DNA from: Actinomyces qiguomingii
Lineage (GTDB): Bacteria > Actinomycetota > Actinomycetes > Actinomycetales > Actinomycetaceae
Assembly (NCBI RefSeq): GCF_004102025.1
Contig: NZ_CP025228.1
Span: 2,914,001-2,978,000 of the forward strand
DNA: 64,000 nucleotides
Direction of reading: 5' to 3'
The position numbers and the translations under genes are program-made. Below the pieces are notes generated by a model. It searched no databases and was not told the DNA's origin. It worked only from the letters and a program-made list of their open reading frames with translations. Shown piece after piece: positions 54,624-62,070 of this stretch (its first letter is position 1; the number at the start of each line of letters is the position of its first letter).

Positions 54624-55772
54624 ATGCGCACCGTCTTCCGTTACCAGGTGCTCCAACTACTGCGCGACAGGATCCTGCTGCTGTGGACACTCGGTCTGCC
54701 GATCGCACTGTCCCTGATGTTCATGATGATGTTCTCCGGGCTGGAGGCGGGCTACGCCGTCGACCCCCTCCGGGTCGGGATCGTTCATGATGATGCCTAC
54801 GCGGCCGAGGCGGGATTGGACGGCGCCCTTGACGCCGTCTCCGCCGACGACGCCGAACTGCGGCTGCTCGATCCCGTGGCCTACGACACCGCGGAGCAGG
54901 CCGAGGCGGCCGTTCAGGAGGGTGACACGGTCGGCTATATCGCGGTCCAGGGCGGCACCCCCGTGCTGCACCTGTCCCCGGAGGGCAATGACCTGTCCAC
55001 CACCCCGGTACTGCGCGCCATGCTGGACACCTACGTGCGCAGCCGTGACGAGATCACCTCGCTGATCGCCGCGGGAGCACCGCCCGCGGATGCCGCCGCC
55101 GCAGTACAGGACCGCCACGCATTCACCACCGAGCTCCAGGTCACCCGCGTGCCCGGAAAGCCCGAGGTGCCTTATTACTTCGCGCTGCTCGCCTTCACCA
55201 GCGGCATGGGCATGACGATTGCGGTAGTCGCCATCCAGGATATCACCGCTCCCTCAGGGCCCCTGGCGGCACGCCGCAATCTGGGGGCGCTGCCGCGGTG
55301 GAGGCTGCTTCTGGGAACGTTGTCCGCGGCCTGGGCATGCACCTGGGCCTGCCTGATCATCGCCTTCGCCTTCATGCGCTTCGTGGTGGGTGTGGACTTC
55401 GGCCCCTACACGGCGCTTTGCCTGGTGGCAATCGGGATCTCCAGCCTAATGGCCTGCGCCGCCGGCTCGGTCCTGGGGACCTTCCCGCGGATGCCGCTGG
55501 GCGGAGTCTCGGCAATCAGCTGCCTACTGGCCCTGTTCTGCGGGCTGTACGGCACCGCCTCACAGCGACTGGCCAATGCCATCGAACTCAGCGCCCCGCT
55601 GGCGGCCCAGCTCAATCCCCTGTGGCAGGCGACCCGCTGCTTCTACGGGCTGCTCTACTACGACTCCCTGGAGCCATTCGCTCGCAGCTGCACCGTGCTT
55701 GCGGGCATGACCGTCATGTTCTTCATAATCGCCATGATCCGTATGCGGAGGACGAACCATGAGCACCTTTAA
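54624..55772 (+). CDS. ABC-2 type permease (YhgE/DrrB-like)
   Basis: 382 aa. One N-terminal helix (ILLLWTLGLPIALSLMFMMMF), a large extracytoplasmic domain of about 150 residues with a periodic acidic character, then five helices near the C-terminus. This is the ABC2_membrane_3 layout. The ATG at 54624 is 2 nt after the ATPase stop. Confidence 0.88.
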   Translation: MRTVFRYQVLQLLRDRILLLWTLGLPIALSLMFMMMFSGLEAGYAVDPLRVGIVHDDAYAAEAGLDGALDAVSADDAELRLLDPVAYDTAEQAEAAVQEGDTVGYIAVQGGTPVLHLSPEGNDLSTTPVLRAMLDTYVRSRDEITSLIAAGAPPADAAAAVQDRHAFTTELQVTRVPGKPEVPYYFALLAFTSGMGMTIAVVAIQDITAPSGPLAARRNLGALPRWRLLLGTLSAAWACTWACLIIAFAFMRFVVGVDFGPYTALCLVAIGISSLMACAAGSVLGTFPRMPLGGVSAISCLLALFCGLYGTASQRLANAIELSAPLAAQLNPLWQATRCFYGLLYYDSLEPFARSCTVLAGMTVMFFIIAMIRMRRTNHEHL

Positions 55773-56973
55773 GACCTCGCTGCGGATTCTGGCGGCGCAC
55801 CGCCTCTACATCCTGATTTACCTGGTGCTCATGAGCGTAGGCGCCGTGTTCGTCGGGACCGGCTCCGGCAATGCCACCGACGCCGGCGTCACCCAGGTGA
55901 CGGCTGATGTGGCCGTGATCGACCGTGATGACTCCGCGGTGTCCCGGGCACTGACCGAATACGTGGGCTCCGTCGGCAACACCCAGCCGCTGGAAGACAC
56001 CAAGCAGGCACTCCAGGACGCCACCGCCAAGGACCGCATCCAGTACATCCTGATCATCCCCGCCGGCTTCGGCGAGGAGCTACAGGCCGCGGCCCAGGAC
56101 GGAACCCAGCCGCCCGCCGTGGAGACCGTCGTCAGCTACCGGTCCTACCTGGGCTCACTGATGAACGTGCACACCAACTCGTACCTGAACCAGGTCTACG
56201 ACTATCTGCGTGCTCTGAACACGGATGCCACCGGCGCCCAGTCCGCCGAACAGTCCGTGGAGCGGGCCGTGACCCTGGCAAAAGGTTCAATGCGCGGCGG
56301 CTCCGCCGCTCGGCTCATCACCCAAGACGCGCTCCTCCTGCCGGAGTCCTTGAAGCTGTACACGCTGTTCTCACTGTTCCCGCTGACGGCCTTCTGCATC
56401 GTAGCGATTGCAGTGCTCATGGCCGCCCTCAATCGACCTGCCGTACACTCCCGCGTGTCTTCCGCGCCCGTGACCGGCCGCTCACGCGGCCTGGGGCTGC
56501 TCGGCGCGTGTCAGCTGATAGGCCTGGTGGCATGGTTGTGGTTCTTCTGCCTGGGCACCGCAGTCTTCGCCGCCGATCGCATCGGCGCTTCGGCATCGCA
56601 GTTGGGGATCGTGGGCCTGGCGCTGGCCGCCTACACGCTCAACGGAGTAGCCATGGGCTTCCTCGTGGGGCAACTGCGACTGGGGGAGAACGCCGCGAAC
56701 GCCATCGCAGTCATCGGCGGCATGGCATTCTCCGTCCTGGCGGGGGCGTGGGCGCCCCTGGATATGCTGCCCGACGCCGTGATCGCGGTCGCGCGGCTCA
56801 CGCCCGGATATTGGGCGACCCAGGCCATCGCCGGGGCCTTCAACGCCGTCTCCACCTCCGCCCAGGTGCTGATGCCACTGCTCGGTTACTGCGGGATATG
56901 CGCCCTGTTCGCCATCGCCATCGGAGCGGCGGGCCTGGCTGTCGGCCGCTCACGGGCACGTGCGGCGGTCTAG
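55759..56973 (+). CDS. ABC-2 type permease (ABC2_membrane_3)
   Basis: 404 aa. First helix LYILIYLVLMSVGAVFVGTG, large external domain (DVAVIDRDDSAVSRALTEYV, then about 170 residues), five C-terminal helices. It overlaps the previous permease by 14 nt. Paired half-transporter with it. Confidence 0.88.
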   Translation: MSTFKTSLRILAAHRLYILIYLVLMSVGAVFVGTGSGNATDAGVTQVTADVAVIDRDDSAVSRALTEYVGSVGNTQPLEDTKQALQDATAKDRIQYILIIPAGFGEELQAAAQDGTQPPAVETVVSYRSYLGSLMNVHTNSYLNQVYDYLRALNTDATGAQSAEQSVERAVTLAKGSMRGGSAARLITQDALLLPESLKLYTLFSLFPLTAFCIVAIAVLMAALNRPAVHSRVSSAPVTGRSRGLGLLGACQLIGLVAWLWFFCLGTAVFAADRIGASASQLGIVGLALAAYTLNGVAMGFLVGQLRLGENAANAIAVIGGMAFSVLAGAWAPLDMLPDAVIAVARLTPGYWATQAIAGAFNAVSTSAQVLMPLLGYCGICALFAIAIGAAGLAVGRSRARAAV

Positions 56974-57014
56974 CCGGAGACCGGCGTCGCGGCACGCATG
57001 CCCGAAAGAAATGT

Positions 57015-57149
57015 GGTTCTTCCGATTTGAGGCGCGTTCGCCGAGTTCGGTAGATATAACCATCGAGTTCGGTAGATATAACCATCGAGTTCGGTCGGCG
57101 GGGCCAGCGGGCCCACACCCACCCGCTACGCTCATAAACCAGAAGAGCC
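57015..57149. mobile_element. Short TIR-bounded element with 22-nt repeats
   Basis: The left end GGTTCTTCCGATTTGAGG (57015-57032) and the right end, on the minus strand GGCTCTTCTGGTTTATGAG (from 57149), share 11 of the first 14 bases. In between, CGAGTTCGGTAGATATAACC plus AT (22 nt) is repeated at 57042 and 57064, with a partial third copy at 57086. No ORF. Confidence 0.5.
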
Positions 57150-57275
57150 GCAAAACGGCGCAACCACGCGGGATCCCATAATGAACGCCCGGACCCTCCA
57201 GCCCAAAGTGGCTACGGATGGACGCCTATCCTTTCGGCCGTCACCAAGACAGGTGTCCCCAAGGCAGCGGAGGCC

Positions 57276-57330
57276 GGGTCCGGGTGTTCGGGCGACCCAC
57301 CGGTGCTGGGCCGCCCGAATACCCGGACCC
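57276..57330. terminator. Long hairpin between convergent genes
   Basis: GGGTCCGGGTGTTCGGGCG (57276-57294) pairs with 57312-57330 at 18 of 19 positions, loop 17 nt. It lies between the ABC permease and the hydrolase, whose 3' ends face each other, so it can act on both strands. Confidence 0.65.
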
Positions 57331-57346
57331 GAGCGGCGAACACCGC

Positions 57347-58330
57347 TCAGACGAGATTGGTGCGCAGGAACTCCGTGATCCGCTCCCACGGGATGGCGCC
57401 GCTGGCGCCACCGTCATACAGGTCGGTGTGGGAGGCGCCGGGGATGGAGACGAATTCCTTGTTGTCCCCCTGCAGCCGGGCGAAGGCGTCCTTGCCCATG
57501 TAGTAGGAGTGCGCCTCCTCCCCGTGGACGATCATGACGGCGTTCTCGATCTCCTCGATGTAGCCCAGCAGGGTCGCGTTCATCAGCGAGGACCCGCCGA
57601 TGACGGTCCAGCCGTCGTTGGAGTTCAGGGAGCGGGGGTGGTAGCCGCGGGGTGTCTTGTAGTACGCGTAGTAGTCCTTGACGAAGTCGGGGGCGTCATC
57701 GGGCAGCGGGTCCACGACACCCCCGGCCACGGCGTAACTGCCCGAACGGTAGTCGGCGGTGCGCTGGGCGGCCACTAAGGCACGCATCTGGTTACGAGCC
57801 TCGGCGGAGTCGGAGGAGTCGAAGTAGCCGTTGGCCGCCACCCGGCTCAGGTCATACATGGTGGACACCACAGCGGCCTTGATGCGCGGGTCGGCGGCCG
57901 CGGCGGCCAGGGCCATGCCGCCCCAGCCGCAGATGCCGATGATGCCAATGCGTTCGGGGTCGACGTCCTCGCGTACAGACAGATAGTCGACGGCGGCCTG
58001 GAAGTCCTCGATGTTGAGGTCCGGGGAATTCATGTAGCGGGGCGTGCCGCCAGACTCGCCGGTGAAGCTGGGGTCGAAGGCGATGGTGAGGAAGCCGCGT
58101 TCGGCCATGGTCTGGGCGTACAGGCCGGACGACTGCTCTTTGACGGCGCCGAAGGGGCCGGAAACCGCCAGTGCGGGCAGCTTGCCCGCGGCGTCCTTGG
58201 GCCGGTACAGGTCGGCAGCGAGGGCGATGCCGAAGCGGTTGTGGAAGGTGACCTTCTCATGGTTCACGGCGTCGGACTGGGGGAAGACTTTGTCCCACTC
58301 CTGGGTCAGTTCTAGGTTGTCAGCGCTCAT
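57347..58330 (-). CDS. Alpha/beta hydrolase with Cys nucleophile
   Basis: 327 aa. The core strand order is visible: ALAVSGPFGAVKEQSSG, FLTIAFDPSFTGESGGTPR, then the nucleophile elbow IGIIGICGWGGMA with Cys134 in place of the usual Ser, as in dienelactone hydrolase relatives. IPGASHTDLYD near the C-terminus supplies the His; MIVHGEEAHSYY the strand before it. The substrate is unknown. Divergent from a LysR regulator 150 nt away, which probably controls it. Confidence 0.88.
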   Translation of the reverse strand: MSADNLELTQEWDKVFPQSDAVNHEKVTFHNRFGIALAADLYRPKDAAGKLPALAVSGPFGAVKEQSSGLYAQTMAERGFLTIAFDPSFTGESGGTPRYMNSPDLNIEDFQAAVDYLSVREDVDPERIGIIGICGWGGMALAAAAADPRIKAAVVSTMYDLSRVAANGYFDSSDSAEARNQMRALVAAQRTADYRSGSYAVAGGVVDPLPDDAPDFVKDYYAYYKTPRGYHPRSLNSNDGWTVIGGSSLMNATLLGYIEEIENAVMIVHGEEAHSYYMGKDAFARLQGDNKEFVSIPGASHTDLYDGGASGAIPWERITEFLRTNLV

Positions 58331-58445
58331 TGCGTGATGCTCCGATCTCTGGATCTGAGGCGATCTGTAACGCCACGGCGCGGTGCTGCGGCGCCTCTGG
58401 CGTCCAAGTTAGCCACCCAGATGACATGACGCTAATGACTGTTTT

Positions 58446-58460
58446 GCATGTATGTCATGC
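58446..58460. promoter_or_regulatory. Putative LysR site between hydrolase and regulator
   Basis: GCATG-TATGT-CATGC is a perfect dyad inside an AT-rich 50-nt stretch (58420-58480). TATCGT (58471-58476) lies 7 nt before the LysR ATG, so binding here could repress the regulator and activate the hydrolase. Confidence 0.4.
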
Positions 58461-58483
58461 CTATTCGGCATATCGTTGCGGGT

Positions 58484-59404
58484 ATGGAGATTCGCACGCT
58501 GCGCTATTTCGCGGCCGTGGCCCGCGAGGAGAACATGACTCGGGCCGCCGCCCAACTGCACGTCTCGCAGCCGACGCTTTCGAAGCAGATGAAGGCGCTG
58601 GAGCGGGAGCTGGGGCACAAGCTGTTCGTCAGGCGTTCCTTCAGCATTGAGCTCACCGAAGAGGGACGTCTGCTGCGGGAGCGGGCCGACGACCTCCTCC
58701 GCCTGGCGGACCGCATCGAGAACGACTTCCTCGCCCTGGGCGACGTCACCGGCGGCGACCTCTACCTGGGACTGGCCGAATCCTTTCAGGTTGGCCTACT
58801 CGCTCGCCAGCTCAAGCGACTAAAGCAGGAGTGCCCCGGGCTGCGTTACCACGTGACCAGCGGCGACACCGAGCAGGTCACCGAGAAGCTGGACCGGGGC
58901 CTACTCGACTTCGCCGCGATCGTCGAGGAGCCCGACGGCGAGCGCTTCAGCCGCTATGAGACGCTGCCGCTGCCCGTGGCGGACAGGTGGGGCGTGGTAC
59001 TGCGGCGCGATGACACCCTGGCCGCTAAGGAGGCCGTCACCGTGGACGACCTGGTGGGACTGCCGCTGTTCTGCTCGGAGCAGTCCTGGGCACGGGACAT
59101 CCCGGCATGGGCCGGCAGCCGCATGGGCGAGCTGCGACTTGAGGGCACCTTCCGCCTGCCCTACAACGGCTCAGTGTTCGCCCGCGAGGGCCTGGGTTAC
59201 CTGCTCACCTTCGACCGTCTGGTGGCCACGAGCGAGTCCAGCGGCCTGGCCTTCCGCCCGTTCGAGCCCGCCCTGGAGTCCCGCATGTACTTGATCTGGC
59301 GCCGCCGGCAGACCCTGTCCCCCATCGCGGAGCGCTTCCTGGACCGTCTGCGCGCCTCACTGGTCGACGACGACGCCACGCCCGCACCATCCACTAGCCT
59401 GTGA
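58484..59404 (+). CDS. LysR-family transcriptional regulator
   Basis: 306 aa from the ATG at 58484. The N-terminal winged HTH is MEIRTLRYFAAVAREENMTR then AAAQLHVSQPTLSKQMKALE; the LysR substrate-binding domain follows (GDLYLGLAESFQVGLLARQLK, GLLDFAAIVEEPDG). Upstream in-frame codons are ignored because the family starts at MEIR. Confidence 0.95.
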   Translation: MEIRTLRYFAAVAREENMTRAAAQLHVSQPTLSKQMKALERELGHKLFVRRSFSIELTEEGRLLRERADDLLRLADRIENDFLALGDVTGGDLYLGLAESFQVGLLARQLKRLKQECPGLRYHVTSGDTEQVTEKLDRGLLDFAAIVEEPDGERFSRYETLPLPVADRWGVVLRRDDTLAAKEAVTVDDLVGLPLFCSEQSWARDIPAWAGSRMGELRLEGTFRLPYNGSVFAREGLGYLLTFDRLVATSESSGLAFRPFEPALESRMYLIWRRRQTLSPIAERFLDRLRASLVDDDATPAPSTSL

Positions 59405-59450
59405 GTGCGGCCGCGGTCGGCGTCGAGATCGCCGGGAAGGAATTGATCAC

Positions 59451-60167
59451 GTGTACAGAGTTCTGGTGGTGGAGGACGATGCGGCGCTCGCACGCGGCAT
59501 CATCGGCCTGTTGGAGCGCTACCAGTACGACTGCACCGCGGCATCCGACTTCGCAGACCTGCTGCACGAGGTCGAGCGGGCCGATCCGGACGTCGTCCTG
59601 CTGGACGTGAATCTGCCGCGCTACGACGGCTTCTACTGGTGTCGCCGCATCAGGGAGGTCTCCAAGGTCCCCATCATCATCGTGTCCGCCCGGGACGCCA
59701 CCGGTGATCAGGTACGGGGCATCGAGTCGGGTGCGGACGACTACCTGACCAAGCCCTTCGATCCGGAGCTGCTGCTCGCGAAGGTGGGCGGCGTCATACG
59801 GCGCGCCTACGGTGAGTTGAGCTCGACCGACGCCGATGACGCGCTCACGGTCCGAGATCTGACGCTGTTGCCCGGACGCCAGTTGGCGGTCATAGGTGGA
59901 GACGAGGTGGAGCTGTCCCTCACGGAGACCAGGCTGCTGCAGGCACTGCTGCAGAGGTATCCGGATGCCGCCTCGCGTGAACAGCTGCTCGTCTCCGCGT
60001 GGGAGGACGCCGCCTACGTGGAGGACAACACCCTGACCGTCAATATTCGCCGGCTGCGCAATCGCCTGTCCGGGCGTCGTGCGGCAGTGGAACTCAGAGC
60101 CGTACGCGGATACGGTTACCGGCTCATCGTCGGGGCGGATGACAGCGGCGGGGGGAACGCTGCGTGA
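59451..60167 (+). CDS. bceR: OmpR-family response regulator (BceR type)
   Basis: 238 aa from a GTG, with AAGGAA about 9 nt upstream. Receiver: VLVVEDDAAL, DVVLLDVNLPRYDGF, VSARDA, YLTKPFDPELLLAKVG. Winged helix: LSLTETRLLQALLQR, DNTLTVNIRRLRNRL, AVRGYGYRL. It is paired by ATGA/GTGA overlap with a BceS kinase and followed by BceAB, so it should bind the dyad at 61168. Confidence 0.92.
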   Translation: MYRVLVVEDDAALARGIIGLLERYQYDCTAASDFADLLHEVERADPDVVLLDVNLPRYDGFYWCRRIREVSKVPIIIVSARDATGDQVRGIESGADDYLTKPFDPELLLAKVGGVIRRAYGELSSTDADDALTVRDLTLLPGRQLAVIGGDEVELSLTETRLLQALLQRYPDAASREQLLVSAWEDAAYVEDNTLTVNIRRLRNRLSGRRAAVELRAVRGYGYRLIVGADDSGGGNAA

Positions 60168-61159
60168 GACTGTTTCTACGCGAGCACCTGGGAATCATCG
60201 CGCTGTTCGCCCTCCTGGTGTGCGGACTGCTGCCGCTTTATCAGCGGGTCGGCGGATTCAACACCACCGGCGGCATGGCCTACTTCCTGGGACTCTCCGA
60301 TTTCCTGTTGGCAACCACCCTGGTGGTGCGTTACTTCCGGCGTCGGCGGCTGTATCGCTGGCTCGACTCCCCGGGTCGGGTCCTGGAGGAGCTGCTCGGG
60401 CAGGAGTCCACCGATCCGCTCGTCAATGCCTTCATCCGGCACGGCAACGCCAGTTATCAGCGCTACCTGGGACTGCTAACGGAGCAGCAGGCGGCGACCG
60501 AGCAGTGGCGCACCCACATCGTTCAGTGGGTGCACCAGATGAAGACGCCGCTCAGCGTCATCCGCCTGCTGGCGCAGGACGACGAGGGGAGCCGTGACCC
60601 CTTCCCGATCCTGTGTGAACTCGACCGGCTGCAGCGGCAGCTGGACCTGGTGCTGAGCCTGGCTCGGATTGATCGCTTCGAGAATGATCTGGTGACCGAG
60701 CAGGTGCATCTGGACGATCTGGCAGTTACGGTCATGCAGCAGAATCAGCGGCTGTTCCGGCAGAGCGAAGTGAGCGTCACCTGCACCGGTGAGGACGTCG
60801 TGGTGACCACGGATCGCAAGTGGATCGGCTTCGTCGCGGACCAGCTGATCCACAACGCCGTTAAGTTCTCCGAACCGGGATCCTCGGTAGAGGTACGCAT
60901 CGGCGCCCGACCGGAGGGCGCACAGCTGAGTGTCATCGATACCGGCTGCGGCATTCGTCCCCGCGACCTGCCGCGCGTATGCGACCTGTACTACACCGGC
61001 TCGAATGGTAGGGCGGGCTCACAGTCATCCGGAGTGGGCCTGTACCTGGTCAAGCAGGTGCTCGAACGGCTCGGGCACTCGCTGCGGATCACTTCGGCCG
61101 TCGATGAGGGAACCACCGTCACCGTGCGCTTCGGCGCAAGCGCAGGCGCGGCCGCCTGA
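60164..61159 (+). CDS. bceS: Intramembrane-sensing histidine kinase (BceS type)
   Basis: 331 aa. Two helices (about residues 9-27 and 38-55) with a very short external loop, no sensor domain, then THIVQWVHQMKTPLSVIRLL (phospho-acceptor His), DQLIHNAVKFSE (N box), DTGCGIRPRDLPRV and SSGVGLYLVKQVLERLG (G boxes). Such kinases read the activity of the BceAB transporter rather than the drug itself. Confidence 0.92.
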   Translation: MRLFLREHLGIIALFALLVCGLLPLYQRVGGFNTTGGMAYFLGLSDFLLATTLVVRYFRRRRLYRWLDSPGRVLEELLGQESTDPLVNAFIRHGNASYQRYLGLLTEQQAATEQWRTHIVQWVHQMKTPLSVIRLLAQDDEGSRDPFPILCELDRLQRQLDLVLSLARIDRFENDLVTEQVHLDDLAVTVMQQNQRLFRQSEVSVTCTGEDVVVTTDRKWIGFVADQLIHNAVKFSEPGSSVEVRIGARPEGAQLSVIDTGCGIRPRDLPRVCDLYYTGSNGRAGSQSSGVGLYLVKQVLERLGHSLRITSAVDEGTTVTVRFGASAGAAA

Positions 61160-61167
61160 CCACACCG

Positions 61168-61190
61168 CGGGTGACAGCGATTGTCACCCG
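61168..61190. promoter_or_regulatory. BceR-type operator upstream of bceAB
   Basis: CGGGTGACA (61168-61176), GCGAT, TGTCACCCG (61182-61190): a 9-bp perfect dyad with the TGACA-N-TGTCA core known for BceR-like regulators. A further GTCACCC follows at 61193. A -10-like TAGCTT is at 61231-61236, and AAAGGGG precedes bceA. Confidence 0.75.
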
Positions 61191-61272
61191 CCGTCACCCG
61201 CTTCGATGGTTCGCGCCCCTGTACGGGCAATAGCTTTAAGGGCAGTTGCCGAACACATGAAAGGGGCAAACG

Positions 61273-62070
61273 ATGACTGAAGCAGCAATACGCAACACCG
61301 TGACCCACCAGCCCGGACCGGCCGTGGTGTCACTGGAGGGCGTTAGCAAGATCTACGGAGACACGGTCAGGGTCAAGGCCGTCAATCAGCTCTCGCTGCG
61401 GGTAGACGCGGGCGAACTGGTCGCGATCATGGGCCCCTCGGGCAGTGGTAAGTCCACGGTCCTGAACCTGGTGGCGGGAATCCTGCCGGCCACCTCGGGC
61501 ACCGTACGCGTCGGCGGTCAGAACCCGGCCGACCTGAGCGAGGAGGAGGCCGCGGTCTTCCGTCGTAAGCGGCTGGGTTTCGTGTTTCAGGACTTCAACC
61601 TGGTGGACACGCTGACCATTCAGGAGAACATCATGCTGCCACTCATGCTGGCGGCGGATGAGAGCCCCGCCCGCATGCGGCGCCGCTCCCGGGCGGTGGC
61701 GGAGCAGCTCGGCATCGGGGATGTCCTGGCCCACCGGGTGCATGAGGTCTCGGGCGGCCAGGCGCAGCGGGCGGCCATCGGGCGGGCGATCATTCACGAA
61801 CCGCAGCTGCTGCTCGCGGACGAGCCGACCGGAAATCTCGACTCGGCAGCCGCACAGGACGTCATGCGCATCTTCTCCGATCTCAACAAGCGCCAGGGCG
61901 TATCCACCATCGTGGTCACCCATGATGCGCGCACCGCGAGCTGGTGCAAACGGGTGGTGTTCATCAAGGACGGCGCCGTGCACTCCGAGCTGTATCGCGA
62001 GGACGACCGATTGGCCTTCTACGACGAGATTCTGAACGTGCTCAAGCTCATCGGTGGTGAGGGACGATGA
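61273..62070 (+). CDS. bceA: BceA-type ABC transporter ATP-binding protein
   Basis: 265 aa. Walker A GPSGSGKST, Q-loop GFVFQDFNLVDTLT, signature VSGGQAQRAAIGRAII, Walker B LLLADEPTGNLDS, switch His VVTHD; MacB/BceA class. AAAGGGG lies about 8 nt before the ATG. Overlaps bceB by ATGA. Confidence 0.95.
   Translation: MTEAAIRNTVTHQPGPAVVSLEGVSKIYGDTVRVKAVNQLSLRVDAGELVAIMGPSGSGKSTVLNLVAGILPATSGTVRVGGQNPADLSEEEAAVFRRKRLGFVFQDFNLVDTLTIQENIMLPLMLAADESPARMRRRSRAVAEQLGIGDVLAHRVHEVSGGQAQRAAIGRAIIHEPQLLLADEPTGNLDSAAAQDVMRIFSDLNKRQGVSTIVVTHDARTASWCKRVVFIKDGAVHSELYREDDRLAFYDEILNVLKLIGGEGR

Noticed and set aside
57007..57157. 8-bp target duplication around the short TIR element
   Set aside because: Flanks AGAAATGT and GCAAAACG do not match, so recent insertion is not supported at this locus.
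57181..57378. 65-codon plus-strand frame ahead of the hydrolase
   Set aside because: Crosses the long hairpin terminator and is basic low-complexity sequence.
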